This document shows, piece after piece, positions 13,120-20,595 of a stretch of 20,595 bases of DNA. The DNA lies in contig JAZRFL010000018.1 of the NCBI GenBank assembly GCA_045661365.1, positions 1-20,595 on the forward strand. The letters are read 5' to 3'. The notes below the pieces were generated by a model, which was not told the DNA's origin, did not search any database, and saw only the letters and a program-made list of their open reading frames with translations. Every line of letters starts with the position of its first letter. The first letter of the stretch is position 1. This stretch comes from UMGS1484 sp045661365. Its GTDB lineage: Bacteria; Bacillota; Clostridia; Oscillospirales; Acutalibacteraceae. A program made the translations under genes and the position numbers.

Positions 13120-14277
13120 CTATCGAGCAAGCGCCATAGACACCACACATTCTACATGAGAAGTGTGGGGAAACATATCCACAGGCTGAATGGATTCCAC
13201 CGCATAACCGCCCTCGGTGATATATTTCAAATCCCGTGCCAAGGTTTCGGGGTTACAAGAAACGTACACTACTCGTTTTGGCGCAAGGGTGCACAAACTC
13301 TCAATAAAAGCCTTGCTGCTGCCCGCTCGGGGTGGGTCCATCATCACCACGTCTACTTTACCCCGCTCACGGGCAAGATCCGCCATAAACTCCCCTGCAT
13401 CGCCACAAACGAAACGGGCGTTTTTGATTTGGTTTTCTTTTGCGTTGGCAATGGCATCCTTCACCGCATCGGGGTTCAGTTCTACCCCTGTGACAAAGCC
13501 GCAATATTTGGATGCCGCCATGCCAATGGTCCCTACCCCACAATAGGCATCCAGCAAGGTGGATTCGGGGGTAAGGTGAGCCGCTTCAATGGCTTTTTGA
13601 TACAGCACCTCGGTTTGCACAGGGTTAATCTGATAAAAAGATTGGGCGGAAATGCGAAACCGCAATCCGCACAGAATATCGGTGATATACCCCTTACCGT
13701 AAAGCACCTTTTCTTGTTTACCAAGCACCAGTCCCGTAGGACCTGCATTGATGCTTTGAATGATGGTGGTAATATCGGGAAAAGCCTTACGAAGTTCGGC
13801 AATAAATGCATTTTTGCCGGGGAACACAGGAGTGCCCGTTACCAACACCACCATAATTTCGCCGGTGGAAAAGCCACGTTTGACCAACACGTGACGCAAA
13901 AAGCCCCGACGAGTGTTGGCATCGTAAGCGTGCATTTTAAAAGAAGGCATCAGTTTGCGGATGAACACAATGATGCGGTCGGCAATCTCGTCTTCTAACT
14001 GACAAGAGTCCACCGGCACCACCCTGCGTGTTCCCGACTGGTACACCCCCGAAAGCAGTTTGCCCCGTTTATCTTCGGCAAAAGCCGCCGACACCTTGTT
14101 GCGATAATGATAGGGATTTTCCATACCGATAATGGGCAATACTTTACCAAACCGACCGCACAGTTTGCGGACAGTGGCTTGTTTATGGGCAAGTTGGCGG
14201 TCGTAAGGCAGATTCTGCATTTGACAACCGCCGCATTTTTTGTAAATGGGACAAGGTTCTTTTTGAATGTAGGTCAT
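13120..14277 (-). CDS. 23S rRNA (uracil-C5)-methyltransferase, RlmD/RumA family, TRAM-less
   Basis: A 385-aa SAM-dependent enzyme that adds a methyl group to C5 of a uridine in rRNA (family activity). The iron-sulfur ligands are present: C9, C15, C18 (CPIYKKCGGCQ) and C92. Further motifs are the SAM site LLDAYCGVGTIGM, catalytic MMDPPRAGSS, nucleophile Cys in YVSCNPETLARD and base Glu in HVECVVSM. The N-terminal TRAM domain usual in this family is missing; the ATG at 14275-14277, with AAAGGG six nt upstream, puts the Fe-S motif right at the N-terminus. Last gene of a six-gene operon (12 nt after the ASCH gene). A TRAM-containing paralog is third in the same operon, so the two probably modify different uridines; which one cannot be assigned. 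Confidence 0.92.
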   Translation of the reverse strand: MTYIQKEPCPIYKKCGGCQMQNLPYDRQLAHKQATVRKLCGRFGKVLPIIGMENPYHYRNKVSAAFAEDKRGKLLSGVYQSGTRRVVPVDSCQLEDEIADRIIVFIRKLMPSFKMHAYDANTRRGFLRHVLVKRGFSTGEIMVVLVTGTPVFPGKNAFIAELRKAFPDITTIIQSINAGPTGLVLGKQEKVLYGKGYITDILCGLRFRISAQSFYQINPVQTEVLYQKAIEAAHLTPESTLLDAYCGVGTIGMAASKYCGFVTGVELNPDAVKDAIANAKENQIKNARFVCGDAGEFMADLARERGKVDVVMMDPPRAGSSKAFIESLCTLAPKRVVYVSCNPETLARDLKYITEGGYAVESIQPVDMFPHTSHVECVVSMALAR

Positions 14278-14289
14278 AGGGTACCCTTT

Positions 14290-14640
14290 CTAATCCAATA
14301 ATTCAAGTTCTATTCCGACAACACCGTATTTGTTCTGTTCTTCAACGGAATAATATTGTTCCATGTCAGATGGCTTTGCATTGTCAACATTTTCAGTTGT
14401 GTATCCACATTTTAACAAGGGCAAGGTGTGGTATAGCTCATCGAACGTGTCAAACCTATGCAACTTTAAAACTGAGGTATGAAGCATTTCGCCGGTAGCG
14501 GTATTTGTAAAAATAACATTATCGCCTGCTTTTACTTGTTGGCGCTTCTCATCGTACAAACGAAGTTCTATGGTTTTCTCTCCACTCTTTATCATTTCAA
14601 AAGGAGTGGGATTTAATTTCATATGGTGTATATTGCTCAT
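14290..14640 (-). CDS. ASCH domain protein
   Basis: A 116-aa single-domain protein. MSNIHHMKLNPTPFEMIKSG opens the ASCH beta-barrel, and the family signature GxKxxExR is present as G20-E-K22-T-I-E25-L-R27, followed by DEKRQQVKAGDNVIFTN. ASCH proteins are RNA-binding; some are N4-acetylcytidine amidohydrolases (YqfB type) or nucleases, so an RNA- or nucleoside-related role is suggested, not shown. Its ATG (14638-14640) overlaps the stop codon of the CatA-like gene (ATGA), implying coupled translation. Like that partner it is lower in G+C than the flanking methyltransferase genes. Confidence 0.85.
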   Translation of the reverse strand: MSNIHHMKLNPTPFEMIKSGEKTIELRLYDEKRQQVKAGDNVIFTNTATGEMLHTSVLKLHRFDTFDELYHTLPLLKCGYTTENVDNAKPSDMEQYYSVEEQNKYGVVGIELELLD

Positions 14641-15260
14641 TTCAGCCCGTCAATCTCTTTCTGCAGATTTGCTAAAAATCTGCCTGCATGTGCACCATCC
14701 ATTTGCGTATGGTGGAACTGAAACGAAATTGGCAATTCATATTTAAATAGCTTCTTTCTATATTTTCCCCAGATTATAAATGGATTGTTGAAAATTCCAC
14801 TATTCATACCAACAGCACCATCAATCTCGGTATCTATAATGGCTGATGTGCCAATCACCATACTATCTTCGGACAAATCTCTATCCCTGCCAGTTTCGGC
14901 AACCTGTGTTGTGTATTTCAAATACTCCTGATTAAATGCAGTTAAATCATCCGTTTGCATAATATCACAAGAACTTACTTCATCATTCTTATTCTTCACA
15001 ATAGTGTTTACTGCAATCATGTCATACTGCATCAGTTTATCACCAACCGGAAGAATATAAAATTCTTTTACACTCACCGCTGCTTTTCCAATGCAATAAT
15101 CCAAAAGCATATTGAACTTCATATTCTTTTTCTTGCTGACTTTTACTAAATTTGTTACGTCTAAAGTCTTAAAGAAAGTAACCATCGGATTCGGCGCTTT
15201 CATCCAAAGTTCATATGCCATATTCCTTGTTGTGTCTTTTGGGTGAATTTCTCTCGCCAT
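14637..15260 (-). CDS. CatA-like O-acetyltransferase (chloramphenicol acetyltransferase fold)
   Basis: A 207-aa protein of the trimeric CAT family. The active-site segment SFQFHHTQMDGAHAGRF keeps the catalytic base (H184) and the structural Asp (D188) at the spacing H195-D199 of CAT III; FIIWGKYRKK and the N-terminal FKTLDVTN also fit. The segment around residue 140-152 (SAIIDTEIDGAVGMN) lacks the PWLSFTSF-type substrate wall that includes the Ser used by true chloramphenicol enzymes, so another acyl acceptor is likely and resistance should not be assumed. The ATG at 15258-15260 has AGGAGG five nt upstream. With the ASCH gene it forms a coupled pair between two RlmD paralogs and is visibly poorer in G+C than they are, which suggests later insertion into the operon. 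Confidence 0.87.
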   Translation of the reverse strand: MAREIHPKDTTRNMAYELWMKAPNPMVTFFKTLDVTNLVKVSKKKNMKFNMLLDYCIGKAAVSVKEFYILPVGDKLMQYDMIAVNTIVKNKNDEVSSCDIMQTDDLTAFNQEYLKYTTQVAETGRDRDLSEDSMVIGTSAIIDTEIDGAVGMNSGIFNNPFIIWGKYRKKLFKYELPISFQFHHTQMDGAHAGRFLANLQKEIDGLK

Positions 15261-15275
15261 AATATCCTCCTAAGT

Positions 15276-16631
15276 TTATTTTCTTGACAGCAGACAGACT
15301 GTCTCAACATGGGGTGTTCTTGGGAACAAGTCCACGGCGGTGGCTTTTTCCATACGATATCCCCAATCCTCAAAAATGGCGGCATCTCGTGCAAGGGTGG
15401 CAGGGTCGCAAGAAATATACACCACTCGCTTGGGGGCGAAATCGTTGGCAATGGTTTGCAGTACCGATGGGTCGCACCCTTTGCGGGGCGGATCAACAAA
15501 CACCACGTCGGGTTTTTCCCCTCGGCGAGCAAGTTCCTTGGCGGCGTCAGCGGCATCCATACACATAAACTCGCAATTTTTGCGACCGATGCGTTTTGCA
15601 TTTTGCTTGGCATTTTCTACCGCTTGAGGCACAATTTCTACCCCAATGAGTTTTCCTGCCTGTTTGCCTGCACAAAAACCAACGGCACCTGCACCGCAAT
15701 ACAGGTCTACCACCGTATCGCCCTCGCCTACACCTGCATATTCGGCGGCACGGGTAAACAGTTTTTCCACCGCAGCGGGATTGACCTGATAAAAGGAATG
15801 AAGAGACAAGGTAAAGGGAACGTCCATCAATATGTCATCAATGGTATCAGTGCCATGGAGGGTTTGGGTTTTGTCCCCCAAAATCACATTGGTAGGTTTA
15901 TGGTTATGATTGACTAGCACGCTTGTAATTTGAGGATATGCGGTTTTGAGCAGTTCTACCAATCGGTTTGGATTGGGCAAGTTCCCTTTTCCTACCACCA
16001 CGCAAGCCATCAACTGACCGGTGGTAAATCCAATCCGCAAATAAAAGTGGCGAACCGTCCCCTTCCCTGTTTCGGGATCATAAACCGACACTCTTTGTTC
16101 TTTCATATAGGTAAGAAAAGCCTCACACAAGCGGTCGAAAACCTCAGGTTGCAAATTACACCCTTCGGTTTCTACAATACGGTGACTGCGAGGGGCATAA
16201 AAGCCCAAAATCGGTTGACCGTCAGCATCTATTCCCACAGGGAACTGGGCTTTGTTGCGGTAGCGGTCCACTTTGGGGGAAGGAACCATTTCCTCCACCT
16301 GCACATCCAAACCGCCAATGCGGGCAAAACAATCATTCACTCGTTTTTTCTTAATTTCGCACTCCGCTTCATACGTGATATGCCGATAGGTGCATCCCCC
16401 ACAAGGTCCGCACACAGGGCAATCGGGAGTGATGCGGCAATCGGCAGGTTTACATAATTCCGTCAATCGTCCAACCGCGTAGTTTTTTGCGGTTTTGATA
16501 ATCTTTACCTTGGCCTCATCCCCCACGGCGGTATGAGGCACAAACACTGCTTGTCCCTCAAACCGACCGATGCCGTTGCCATCGCTGGTCATATCAATGA
16601 TATTCAGTTGGATTTCATCATTTTTCTTCAT
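15276..16631 (-). CDS. rlmD: 23S rRNA (uracil-C5)-methyltransferase RlmD/RumA with TRAM domain
   Basis: A 451-aa enzyme of full family length. Residues 1-58 form a TRAM RNA-binding domain (SDGNGIGRFEGQAVFVPHTA). The [4Fe-4S] ligands are C71, C77, C80 (CPVCGPCGGC) and C158. The Rossmann-like part has VVDLYCGAGAVGF, FVDPPRKGCDP, the nucleophile in YISCDPATLARD and the Glu in HVETVCLL. The ATG at 16629-16631 overlaps the end of the TrhP-like gene by 14 nt; a TTG one codon earlier is possible and would be better spaced from AGGAAG. It probably methylates a 23S rRNA uridine such as U747 or U1939 (E. coli numbering); Gram-positive members can do both, so the target stays open. It follows two RNA hydroxylation proteins in the operon. 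Confidence 0.94.
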   Translation of the reverse strand: MKKNDEIQLNIIDMTSDGNGIGRFEGQAVFVPHTAVGDEAKVKIIKTAKNYAVGRLTELCKPADCRITPDCPVCGPCGGCTYRHITYEAECEIKKKRVNDCFARIGGLDVQVEEMVPSPKVDRYRNKAQFPVGIDADGQPILGFYAPRSHRIVETEGCNLQPEVFDRLCEAFLTYMKEQRVSVYDPETGKGTVRHFYLRIGFTTGQLMACVVVGKGNLPNPNRLVELLKTAYPQITSVLVNHNHKPTNVILGDKTQTLHGTDTIDDILMDVPFTLSLHSFYQVNPAAVEKLFTRAAEYAGVGEGDTVVDLYCGAGAVGFCAGKQAGKLIGVEIVPQAVENAKQNAKRIGRKNCEFMCMDAADAAKELARRGEKPDVVFVDPPRKGCDPSVLQTIANDFAPKRVVYISCDPATLARDAAIFEDWGYRMEKATAVDLFPRTPHVETVCLLSRK

Positions 16632-17829
16632 CAAAAACCAATCGCTTCCTGATCAAATCTCCTGCTTGCAGGTTATGGGGGCATTCCACCCACACCTTTT
16701 GCATGGCATGGGGAGCCGATTCCATTGAATTGCCGTCTTCGTCCTCAATATGAGTAACCGTGAAAGAAAGCCCCAGAGAATTGGGCGAAACCACTTCCAA
16801 GGTGTCCCCCACCTCAAACTTGCCCCGTTGTTCCATAAAAAATCGACCTAGTTCGGCTTTCAGCACCGTGCCTGCAAAGGAACACTCGGTGACGTAGGGC
16901 AGTTGCAAATCGGGGGTGTATTTGAACAAATATTCCTCGTAAAATCCTGTGCAATAAGGACGATGGCTGATGGCGTTGAGTTCTCGCATCAGTTCCTCAT
17001 CGGTGGCGGTACCATCAATTTTTCGCCGATAAGCACCCACCACAGTAGCCACGTAAAAGGGGGTTTTCATCCGTCCTTCAATTTTATAAGAGGCAACCCC
17101 TGCCGCTTGCAGTTTATCTAAAATGCCAAGGCAATTCAAATCACGGGAACTGATAATATTGGTACCCTGCTCGGTTTCTTCCAAGGGGAAATATTCACCG
17201 GGACGTTTTTGTTCCATTAAAGCATAGCCCCAACGGCAAGGTTGGGTGCATTCCCCCCGATTGCCGCTTCGTCCCGTGAGCATGCTACTGATAAAGCACC
17301 GACCGGAAAATGCCATACACATAGCACCGTGCACGAAAGCCTCGATTTCCATATCGTCAGGCAAGCGAGACCGCATTTCGGCAAGCTCTGTCAAGGTCAT
17401 TTCACGAGCAAGTACCACACGGCGCACACCCATTTGGTAATAAGCAAGAGCGGCGGCGGTATTTTGGCAGTTAGCCTGGGTGCTGATATGCACCGCAAGT
17501 TCAGGGACAGCCCCACGCAAGGTTGCCACCGCACCAAGGTCAGAAACAATGACCGCATCTACTCCTAAATCGTATAAAGCTTTGCCGTAGGCAGGCAGGG
17601 TATCAATTTCGCCATCTTTTACAAAACAGTTGACCGTAACATACAGTTTTTTGCCTGCCTCGTGGGCGAGGGCTACCGCTTGTGCTACGTCTTCCATGGT
17701 CATGCCTGCACTTTCAGCTCGCAGTTGCAACTGCGGACCACCGACATAGACGGCATCCGCACCAAACCGCAAGGCGGTTTTTACACATTCTAAATCCCCT
17801 GCAGGGGCTAACAGTTCGGGTTTTGTCAT
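16618..17829 (-). CDS. trhP: U32 family protein, TrhP/YrrO-like tRNA hydroxylation protein
   Basis: A 403-aa member of the U32 peptidase family. MTKPELLAPAGDLECVKTAL opens a TIM-barrel-like domain; the family block EAFVHGAMCMAFSGRCFISS followed by MLTGRSGNRGECTQPCR carries four conserved cysteines (C171, C178, C194, C198), then SSRDLNCL and YKIEGRMKTPFYV. A C-terminal beta domain (about 320-403) matches the longer YrrO/TrhP2 type. Members of this group take part in forming 5-hydroxyuridine at tRNA position 34 from prephenate-derived oxygen chemistry; despite the name, protease activity is doubtful. The ATG at 17827-17829 has AGGAGA five nt upstream, overlapping the stop of the RlhA-like gene. 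The YrrN-type partner is not in the window. Collagenase-like function is the older, less likely label. Confidence 0.88.
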   Translation of the reverse strand: MTKPELLAPAGDLECVKTALRFGADAVYVGGPQLQLRAESAGMTMEDVAQAVALAHEAGKKLYVTVNCFVKDGEIDTLPAYGKALYDLGVDAVIVSDLGAVATLRGAVPELAVHISTQANCQNTAAALAYYQMGVRRVVLAREMTLTELAEMRSRLPDDMEIEAFVHGAMCMAFSGRCFISSMLTGRSGNRGECTQPCRWGYALMEQKRPGEYFPLEETEQGTNIISSRDLNCLGILDKLQAAGVASYKIEGRMKTPFYVATVVGAYRRKIDGTATDEELMRELNAISHRPYCTGFYEEYLFKYTPDLQLPYVTECSFAGTVLKAELGRFFMEQRGKFEVGDTLEVVSPNSLGLSFTVTHIEDEDGNSMESAPHAMQKVWVECPHNLQAGDLIRKRLVFDEEK

Positions 17830-17838
17830 AACAATCTC

Positions 17839-19860
17839 CTACAATAATGTTCGTTCATATAGTCCGCAAGTGCGAGGAAAATCGGGTTTTTCGCCGTTAT
17901 TTATTAAGTCAATAACGTGTCGGCAAGTGGCGTTATCTTCATTGGTAAATTCCACCACGCCAAAGTCAATAGGCAATCGCTTATCTCCCAAATACAACGG
18001 TACCGAGTTATAAAGAGTGGTAAACTTACGGTCGGTACAACTTAAAGGAAAGATCACCCCTTTGCGATCGGTGAGACTCCCCTGCCCTTGGCAACCGCCG
18101 CAGGAATCACCTTTTTTCAAGGGGCAAGCCCGCAGTCGCATTAATGGCAATCGACCGTATACTACCGCACCACGAGGCAAAGTGCCACCAAGTCCATTCA
18201 GGGCGTCTTTGGTTAATTCAAAAGAAAGGGTTGCCTCATTTAACCCTAGAGATTGGTATTCTGCCAATGCCATGGTATTGGTGATGTTCAGTCCTGTGCC
18301 GCCCATGGTGAAAAAGCCCATTTGTTTGGCAAGCCACAAAGCACCAATGTTATGAACCCGCACGGTTTTAATGCCACAGTCTTTCAATTTGGTTAGCATG
18401 GATCGCCATTGCCCCTCACCGAATGACAAGGCAGGCAAATCAGCAATCAGTTGGTCGGCATACGTTGCCACATAATCGGGGTTTTTAAGAATCTCTCCCG
18501 CGGGCAAAATCAAACGACACCCCAAAATACCATCAATTTGCGCCGCCGATTGTGCCGATACCACCAAGGACATGGCTTTAATCGGTCGATACGGCGTTAT
18601 GTCAACCAAATCATATGGCTTAGTTTGGCGTTTTAGTGCCCCAACACGTAAGGCGGTAAGTTGTTCCAATCCCTCTTTTCGCAAGCCTTTTAAAGCAGGA
18701 ATCGGAACCATTAGACCCTTCTCGATTGTAGCAGTAAGCGTTTGGGGCAAATAAGGTGTACCGCCACATTTAAACAGACAATCTTTGGCAAAATCTTCGG
18801 TTAAAGGGCGATTGACCGCTTGGTCGGGAATTGCACCTGTTACGGTAACTGAGTGTCGGTCAGCGGTCAAAGTCAAGGTAATTGGTTGGTCTGCTTTTAC
18901 GGTCAATGCCATATCCACAGGCACTTGTTGTCGCTCGCTTCGATACAAAGCAGTAAGGGTAGGCAACACTTTATCGGTGTTGGCGGTATCTTCTTTTACC
19001 CGATGACCAAACATACTTTCATTTCGTTTGGCGGTAAAATAACCGTCGGTAAATCCACTACGTGAAAACACATCGGCAAGCAAAGTTAAATCTACCTGTC
19101 CGCCGCCCAAGGCAATAAGGGTTTGGGTCACCGCTGCTGCCGCATATTCAGGACGTTTCATCCGTCCTTCAATTTTAAAAGAATCAATGCCAAGATCAGA
19201 CAACTGTTTAATATAAGAAAGATGGCTCATATCTTTTAAAGAAAGAGCGTATTCTTTCCCGTCGTTACGGGTAAATTCCAACCGACAAGGTTGGGCGCAC
19301 AGACCACGGTTGCCGCTTCGTCCCCCAAGCAAAGAAGAAAGGTAGCATTGACCCGAAACGCTCATGCACAAAGCTCCGTGCACAAATACTTCCAGCTCTA
19401 TTTTGGTGGCTTTGCGGATTTGAGCAATTTCGTCCAAAGAAAGCTCTCGGGCAAGCACCGCACGAGCAAACCCCATTTGTTCTAGTGCCATCGCCCCTTC
19501 TACGTTATGAATCGTCATTTGCGTGGAGGCGTGCAAAGGCAATTCGGGACAAATTTCTTTCACCAGACGATAAGCGGCGAAATCTTGCACAATAATACCA
19601 TCGCCCCCTGCCGCTGCCACTTCACGGATCAAATCGGACGCAGTCGACAGATCTTGATCGGTAAGTAAAATATTCAAAGCGGCTGTTGCTTTAACACCAA
19701 GGGCATGACAATATTCAATTACTTCGGTGGGATTGTTGAATCCATCGGCATTACGACGGGCATTTAATCCGCCACAACCAAAATATACGCGATTCGCACC
19801 ACTTCGCACCGATGCTTTCAGTTGTTCCCATCCCCCTGCGGGAGCCATAATTTCAGCCAT
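17839..19860 (-). CDS. rlhA: U32 family protein with DUF3656, RlhA-like 23S rRNA hydroxylation protein
   Basis: A 673-aa protein matching the long U32/DUF3656 architecture of E. coli RlhA (YdcP), required for 5-hydroxycytidine in 23S rRNA. The N-terminal barrel starts MAEIMAPAGGWEQLKASVRS. The Cys block EVFVHGALCMSVSGQCYLSS with LLGGRSGNRGLCAQPCR has C165, C172, C188 and C192, the same spacing as in the neighbouring TrhP-like protein. The middle (about 290-400) is the beta-rich DUF3656 part; the C-terminal third repeats a barrel-like pattern and holds a second Cys set (CPLKKGDSCGGC and LSC), possibly a metal site. The ATG at 19858-19860 has AAGGAG seven nt upstream. First gene of the RNA-modification operon. 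Orthology to rlhA is by architecture and is less certain than the family. Confidence 0.88.
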   Translation of the reverse strand: MAEIMAPAGGWEQLKASVRSGANRVYFGCGGLNARRNADGFNNPTEVIEYCHALGVKATAALNILLTDQDLSTASDLIREVAAAGGDGIIVQDFAAYRLVKEICPELPLHASTQMTIHNVEGAMALEQMGFARAVLARELSLDEIAQIRKATKIELEVFVHGALCMSVSGQCYLSSLLGGRSGNRGLCAQPCRLEFTRNDGKEYALSLKDMSHLSYIKQLSDLGIDSFKIEGRMKRPEYAAAAVTQTLIALGGGQVDLTLLADVFSRSGFTDGYFTAKRNESMFGHRVKEDTANTDKVLPTLTALYRSERQQVPVDMALTVKADQPITLTLTADRHSVTVTGAIPDQAVNRPLTEDFAKDCLFKCGGTPYLPQTLTATIEKGLMVPIPALKGLRKEGLEQLTALRVGALKRQTKPYDLVDITPYRPIKAMSLVVSAQSAAQIDGILGCRLILPAGEILKNPDYVATYADQLIADLPALSFGEGQWRSMLTKLKDCGIKTVRVHNIGALWLAKQMGFFTMGGTGLNITNTMALAEYQSLGLNEATLSFELTKDALNGLGGTLPRGAVVYGRLPLMRLRACPLKKGDSCGGCQGQGSLTDRKGVIFPLSCTDRKFTTLYNSVPLYLGDKRLPIDFGVVEFTNEDNATCRHVIDLINNGEKPDFPRTCGLYERTLL

Positions 19861-19923
19861 GTTTGCGCTCCTTTTTCCGTATCCTGTGAAGATTTACTTC
19901 CCCATACATAACTATACAGATAA

Positions 19924-19952
19924 ATAATAACACAAAAGGTGAAATTTTGCCA
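19924..19952 (-). promoter_or_regulatory. Weak candidate promoter of the RNA-modification operon
   Basis: TATTAT (19924-19929) with TGT directly upstream (extended -10), but only GGCAAA (19947-19952) at -35 spacing. No better promoter is seen between the gene and the tRNA-Ser promoter. Confidence 0.4.
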
Positions 19953-19961
19953 CCTTTTTTC
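19932..19961. terminator. Terminator-like hairpin upstream of the RNA-modification operon
   Basis: AAAAGGTG and CACCTTTT form an 8-pair stem with a 9-nt loop. T-runs flank it in both directions, longer on the plus strand. No plus-strand gene ends here, so it may insulate the operon from upstream minus-strand readthrough, or act on the overlapping candidate promoter. Confidence 0.35.
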
Positions 19962-19999
19962 GTTAGAAAAATATTTTTTAAAAATTTTGCATTTAGGGG

Positions 20000-20028
20000 T
20001 TGATTTTTTGGAAGTAATTCGTTATAAT
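20000..20028 (+). promoter_or_regulatory. Promoter of tRNA-Ser
   Basis: TTGATT (20000-20005), 17-nt spacer, TATAAT (20023-20028); the start would be about 30 nt ahead of the tRNA. Confidence 0.85.
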
Positions 20029-20064
20029 ACATAGGCGCCTAAAAAGCGCACCCAATTTGACCAT

Positions 20065-20157
20065 GGAGAAATGTCCGAGCTGGTCGAAGGAGCACGATTG
20101 GAAATCGTGTATACGGTTACAGCCGTATCTGGGGTTCGAATCCCCATTTCTCCGCCA
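20065..20157 (+). tRNA. tRNA-Ser (anticodon GGA)
   Basis: 93 nt including an encoded CCA. Acceptor GGAGAAA pairs with TTTCTCC, the anticodon arm is ACGATTGGAAATCGT (GGA), a long variable arm (TACGG...CCGTA) identifies class II, and the T loop is GGTTCGAATCC. Own promoter and terminator. Confidence 0.97.
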
Positions 20158-20159
20158 AA

Positions 20160-20190
20160 GAAACCCTCACCGTACGGTGGGGGTTTTCTT
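20160..20190 (+). terminator. Terminator of tRNA-Ser
   Basis: AACCCTCACC and GGTGGGGGTT form a 10-position stem with one U-G, 4-nt loop GTAC, followed by TTCTTC within a T-rich run. It starts 3 nt after the CCA. Confidence 0.85.
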
Positions 20191-20202
20191 CATCTTTATA
20201 AA

Positions 20203-20245
20203 ACTAAAAACAACTGCCAACCATTTAAAATCGTTTGGCAGTTGT
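20203..20245 (-). terminator. Terminator of the RsiV-like gene
   Basis: ACAACTGCCAA and TTGGCAGTTGT form an 11-pair perfect stem (arms 20235-20245 and 20210-20220), followed on the minus strand by TTTTAGTTTT. It lies about 33 nt past the stop codon, convergent with the tRNA-Ser terminator. Confidence 0.88.
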
Positions 20246-20278
20246 ACAGGTAAAATTTTGTATTTAAGATGCCGTGTT

Positions 20279-20595
20279 TTAACCGATGAAAATACCAGTA
20301 GAAACTTCAAAAGAATCGGGAATAATTTCATCGGGACGAAACAACCAAATAATTTCGTTGTTTTCAATCGAAAATGCCATTTCATCCAATTCATATTGAT
20401 TAATATAATCACTTAGAGATACCGCAAAGTCCTGACCGATTCTTTCGGTAATATCTTTCAATGCATTTGCTTTCAATTGTTTTTCCAATGTTTTGGCATC
20501 AAGCCCCATAACCTCTGTCAATGTTACGGTTTTTCCTGTTTTTGTGTTAAAAACCAAAGCGCTTGAAATAGCATCAAACACGCCGCCCATGTACC
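20279..20595 (-). CDS. RsiV/PdaC-like DUF3298 domain protein (5' part outside window)
   Basis: About 105 C-terminal residues are visible and the frame runs open through the right edge, so the internal methionine at 20588-20590 is not taken as the start. The segment GGVFDAISSALVFNTKTGKT followed by VTLTEVMG matches the DUF3298 core, where a Gly-rich turn leads to a strand, TGK and TL. The end, LDEMAFSIENNEIIWLFRPD then EIIPDSFEV, matches the closing strands of the same domain. DUF3298 occurs in extracytoplasmic proteins such as the anti-sigma factor RsiV and the deacetylase PdaC; without the N-terminal part its role cannot be named. A terminator follows. Confidence 0.65.
   Translation of the reverse strand, partial: YMGGVFDAISSALVFNTKTGKTVTLTEVMGLDAKTLEKQLKANALKDITERIGQDFAVSLSDYINQYELDEMAFSIENNEIIWLFRPDEIIPDSFEVSTGIFIG

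Noticed and set aside
13051..13998. A 315-codon plus-strand open frame
   Set aside because: It is antisense to the TRAM-less rlmD, has no ribosome binding site or family resemblance, and the minus-strand frame holds all the conserved motifs.
14637..15260. Chloramphenicol resistance
   Set aside because: The fold and catalytic His are there, but the substrate-pocket segment with the key Ser is not, so resistance is not supported.
1..20595. Mobile element, phage or defence island
   Set aside because: No transposase, integrase, terminal repeats, restriction, CRISPR or other defence genes were found; intergenic spaces are short and explained by promoters and terminators.

Overview
The window looks like a chromosomal segment of a Gram-positive, probably spore-forming Clostridia (Oscillospiraceae/Ruminococcaceae-like, gut type). 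The pointers are two secreted proteins with type I dockerins, a YlmC/YmxH-type PRC-barrel sporulation protein, strong AGGAGG-type ribosome binding sites, near-consensus sigma-A promoters (many with 17-bp spacers), TTG/GTG starts on several genes, and tRNA genes that encode their CCA ends. This is inference from gene content; no 16S gene is present. Almost everything is on the minus strand; the exceptions are a small ribbon-helix-helix gene and a tRNA-Ser gene.

Region by region: (1) 1-850, rpsB (C-terminus cut by the window edge) with a promoter and a long, foldable leader. (2) 890-6300, a dockerin locus: a 1409-aa secreted protein built from two tandem copies of a thioredoxin-like plus CAP/SCP module, five Cys-rich repeats and a C-terminal dockerin; a second secreted protein with an N-terminal dockerin; and, upstream of that, an orphan dockerin fragment without a start codon. 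(3) 6301-10300, ylmC, a PutP-type Na+/proline symporter, an AqpZ-type water channel and a CLC protein with fluoride-exporter-like motifs. The three transporters have their own promoters and suggest solute, water and halide homeostasis. (4) 10398-11841, a two-gene lipid operon (divergent PlsC-like acyltransferase, PAP2-like phosphatase). (5) 12039-12683, a small lipoprotein gene divergent from a ribbon-helix-helix regulator gene, with a perfect palindrome over the shared control region. (6) 12846-13032, tRNA-Thr(TGT) and tRNA-Tyr(GTA). (7) 13120-19860, a six-gene RNA-modification operon in transcription order: RlhA-like U32 protein, TrhP-like U32 protein, TRAM-containing RlmD, CatA-like acetyltransferase, ASCH protein, TRAM-less RlmD. 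The CatA-like/ASCH pair looks like an insertion between the two methyltransferases. (8) 20000-20595, tRNA-Ser(GGA) on the plus strand and the C-terminal part of an RsiV-like (DUF3298) protein.

Most genes belong to known families. The less ordinary items are the duplicated CAP/thioredoxin-like dockerin protein whose second CAP copy has lost the histidines of its metal tetrad, the dockerin remnant plus a near-identical dockerin repeat shared by the neighbours, the rpsB leader fold, and a terminator that holds a -10 box in its loop and a ribosome binding site in its 3' arm. No CRISPR array, transposase, phage gene or recognisable defence system was seen.
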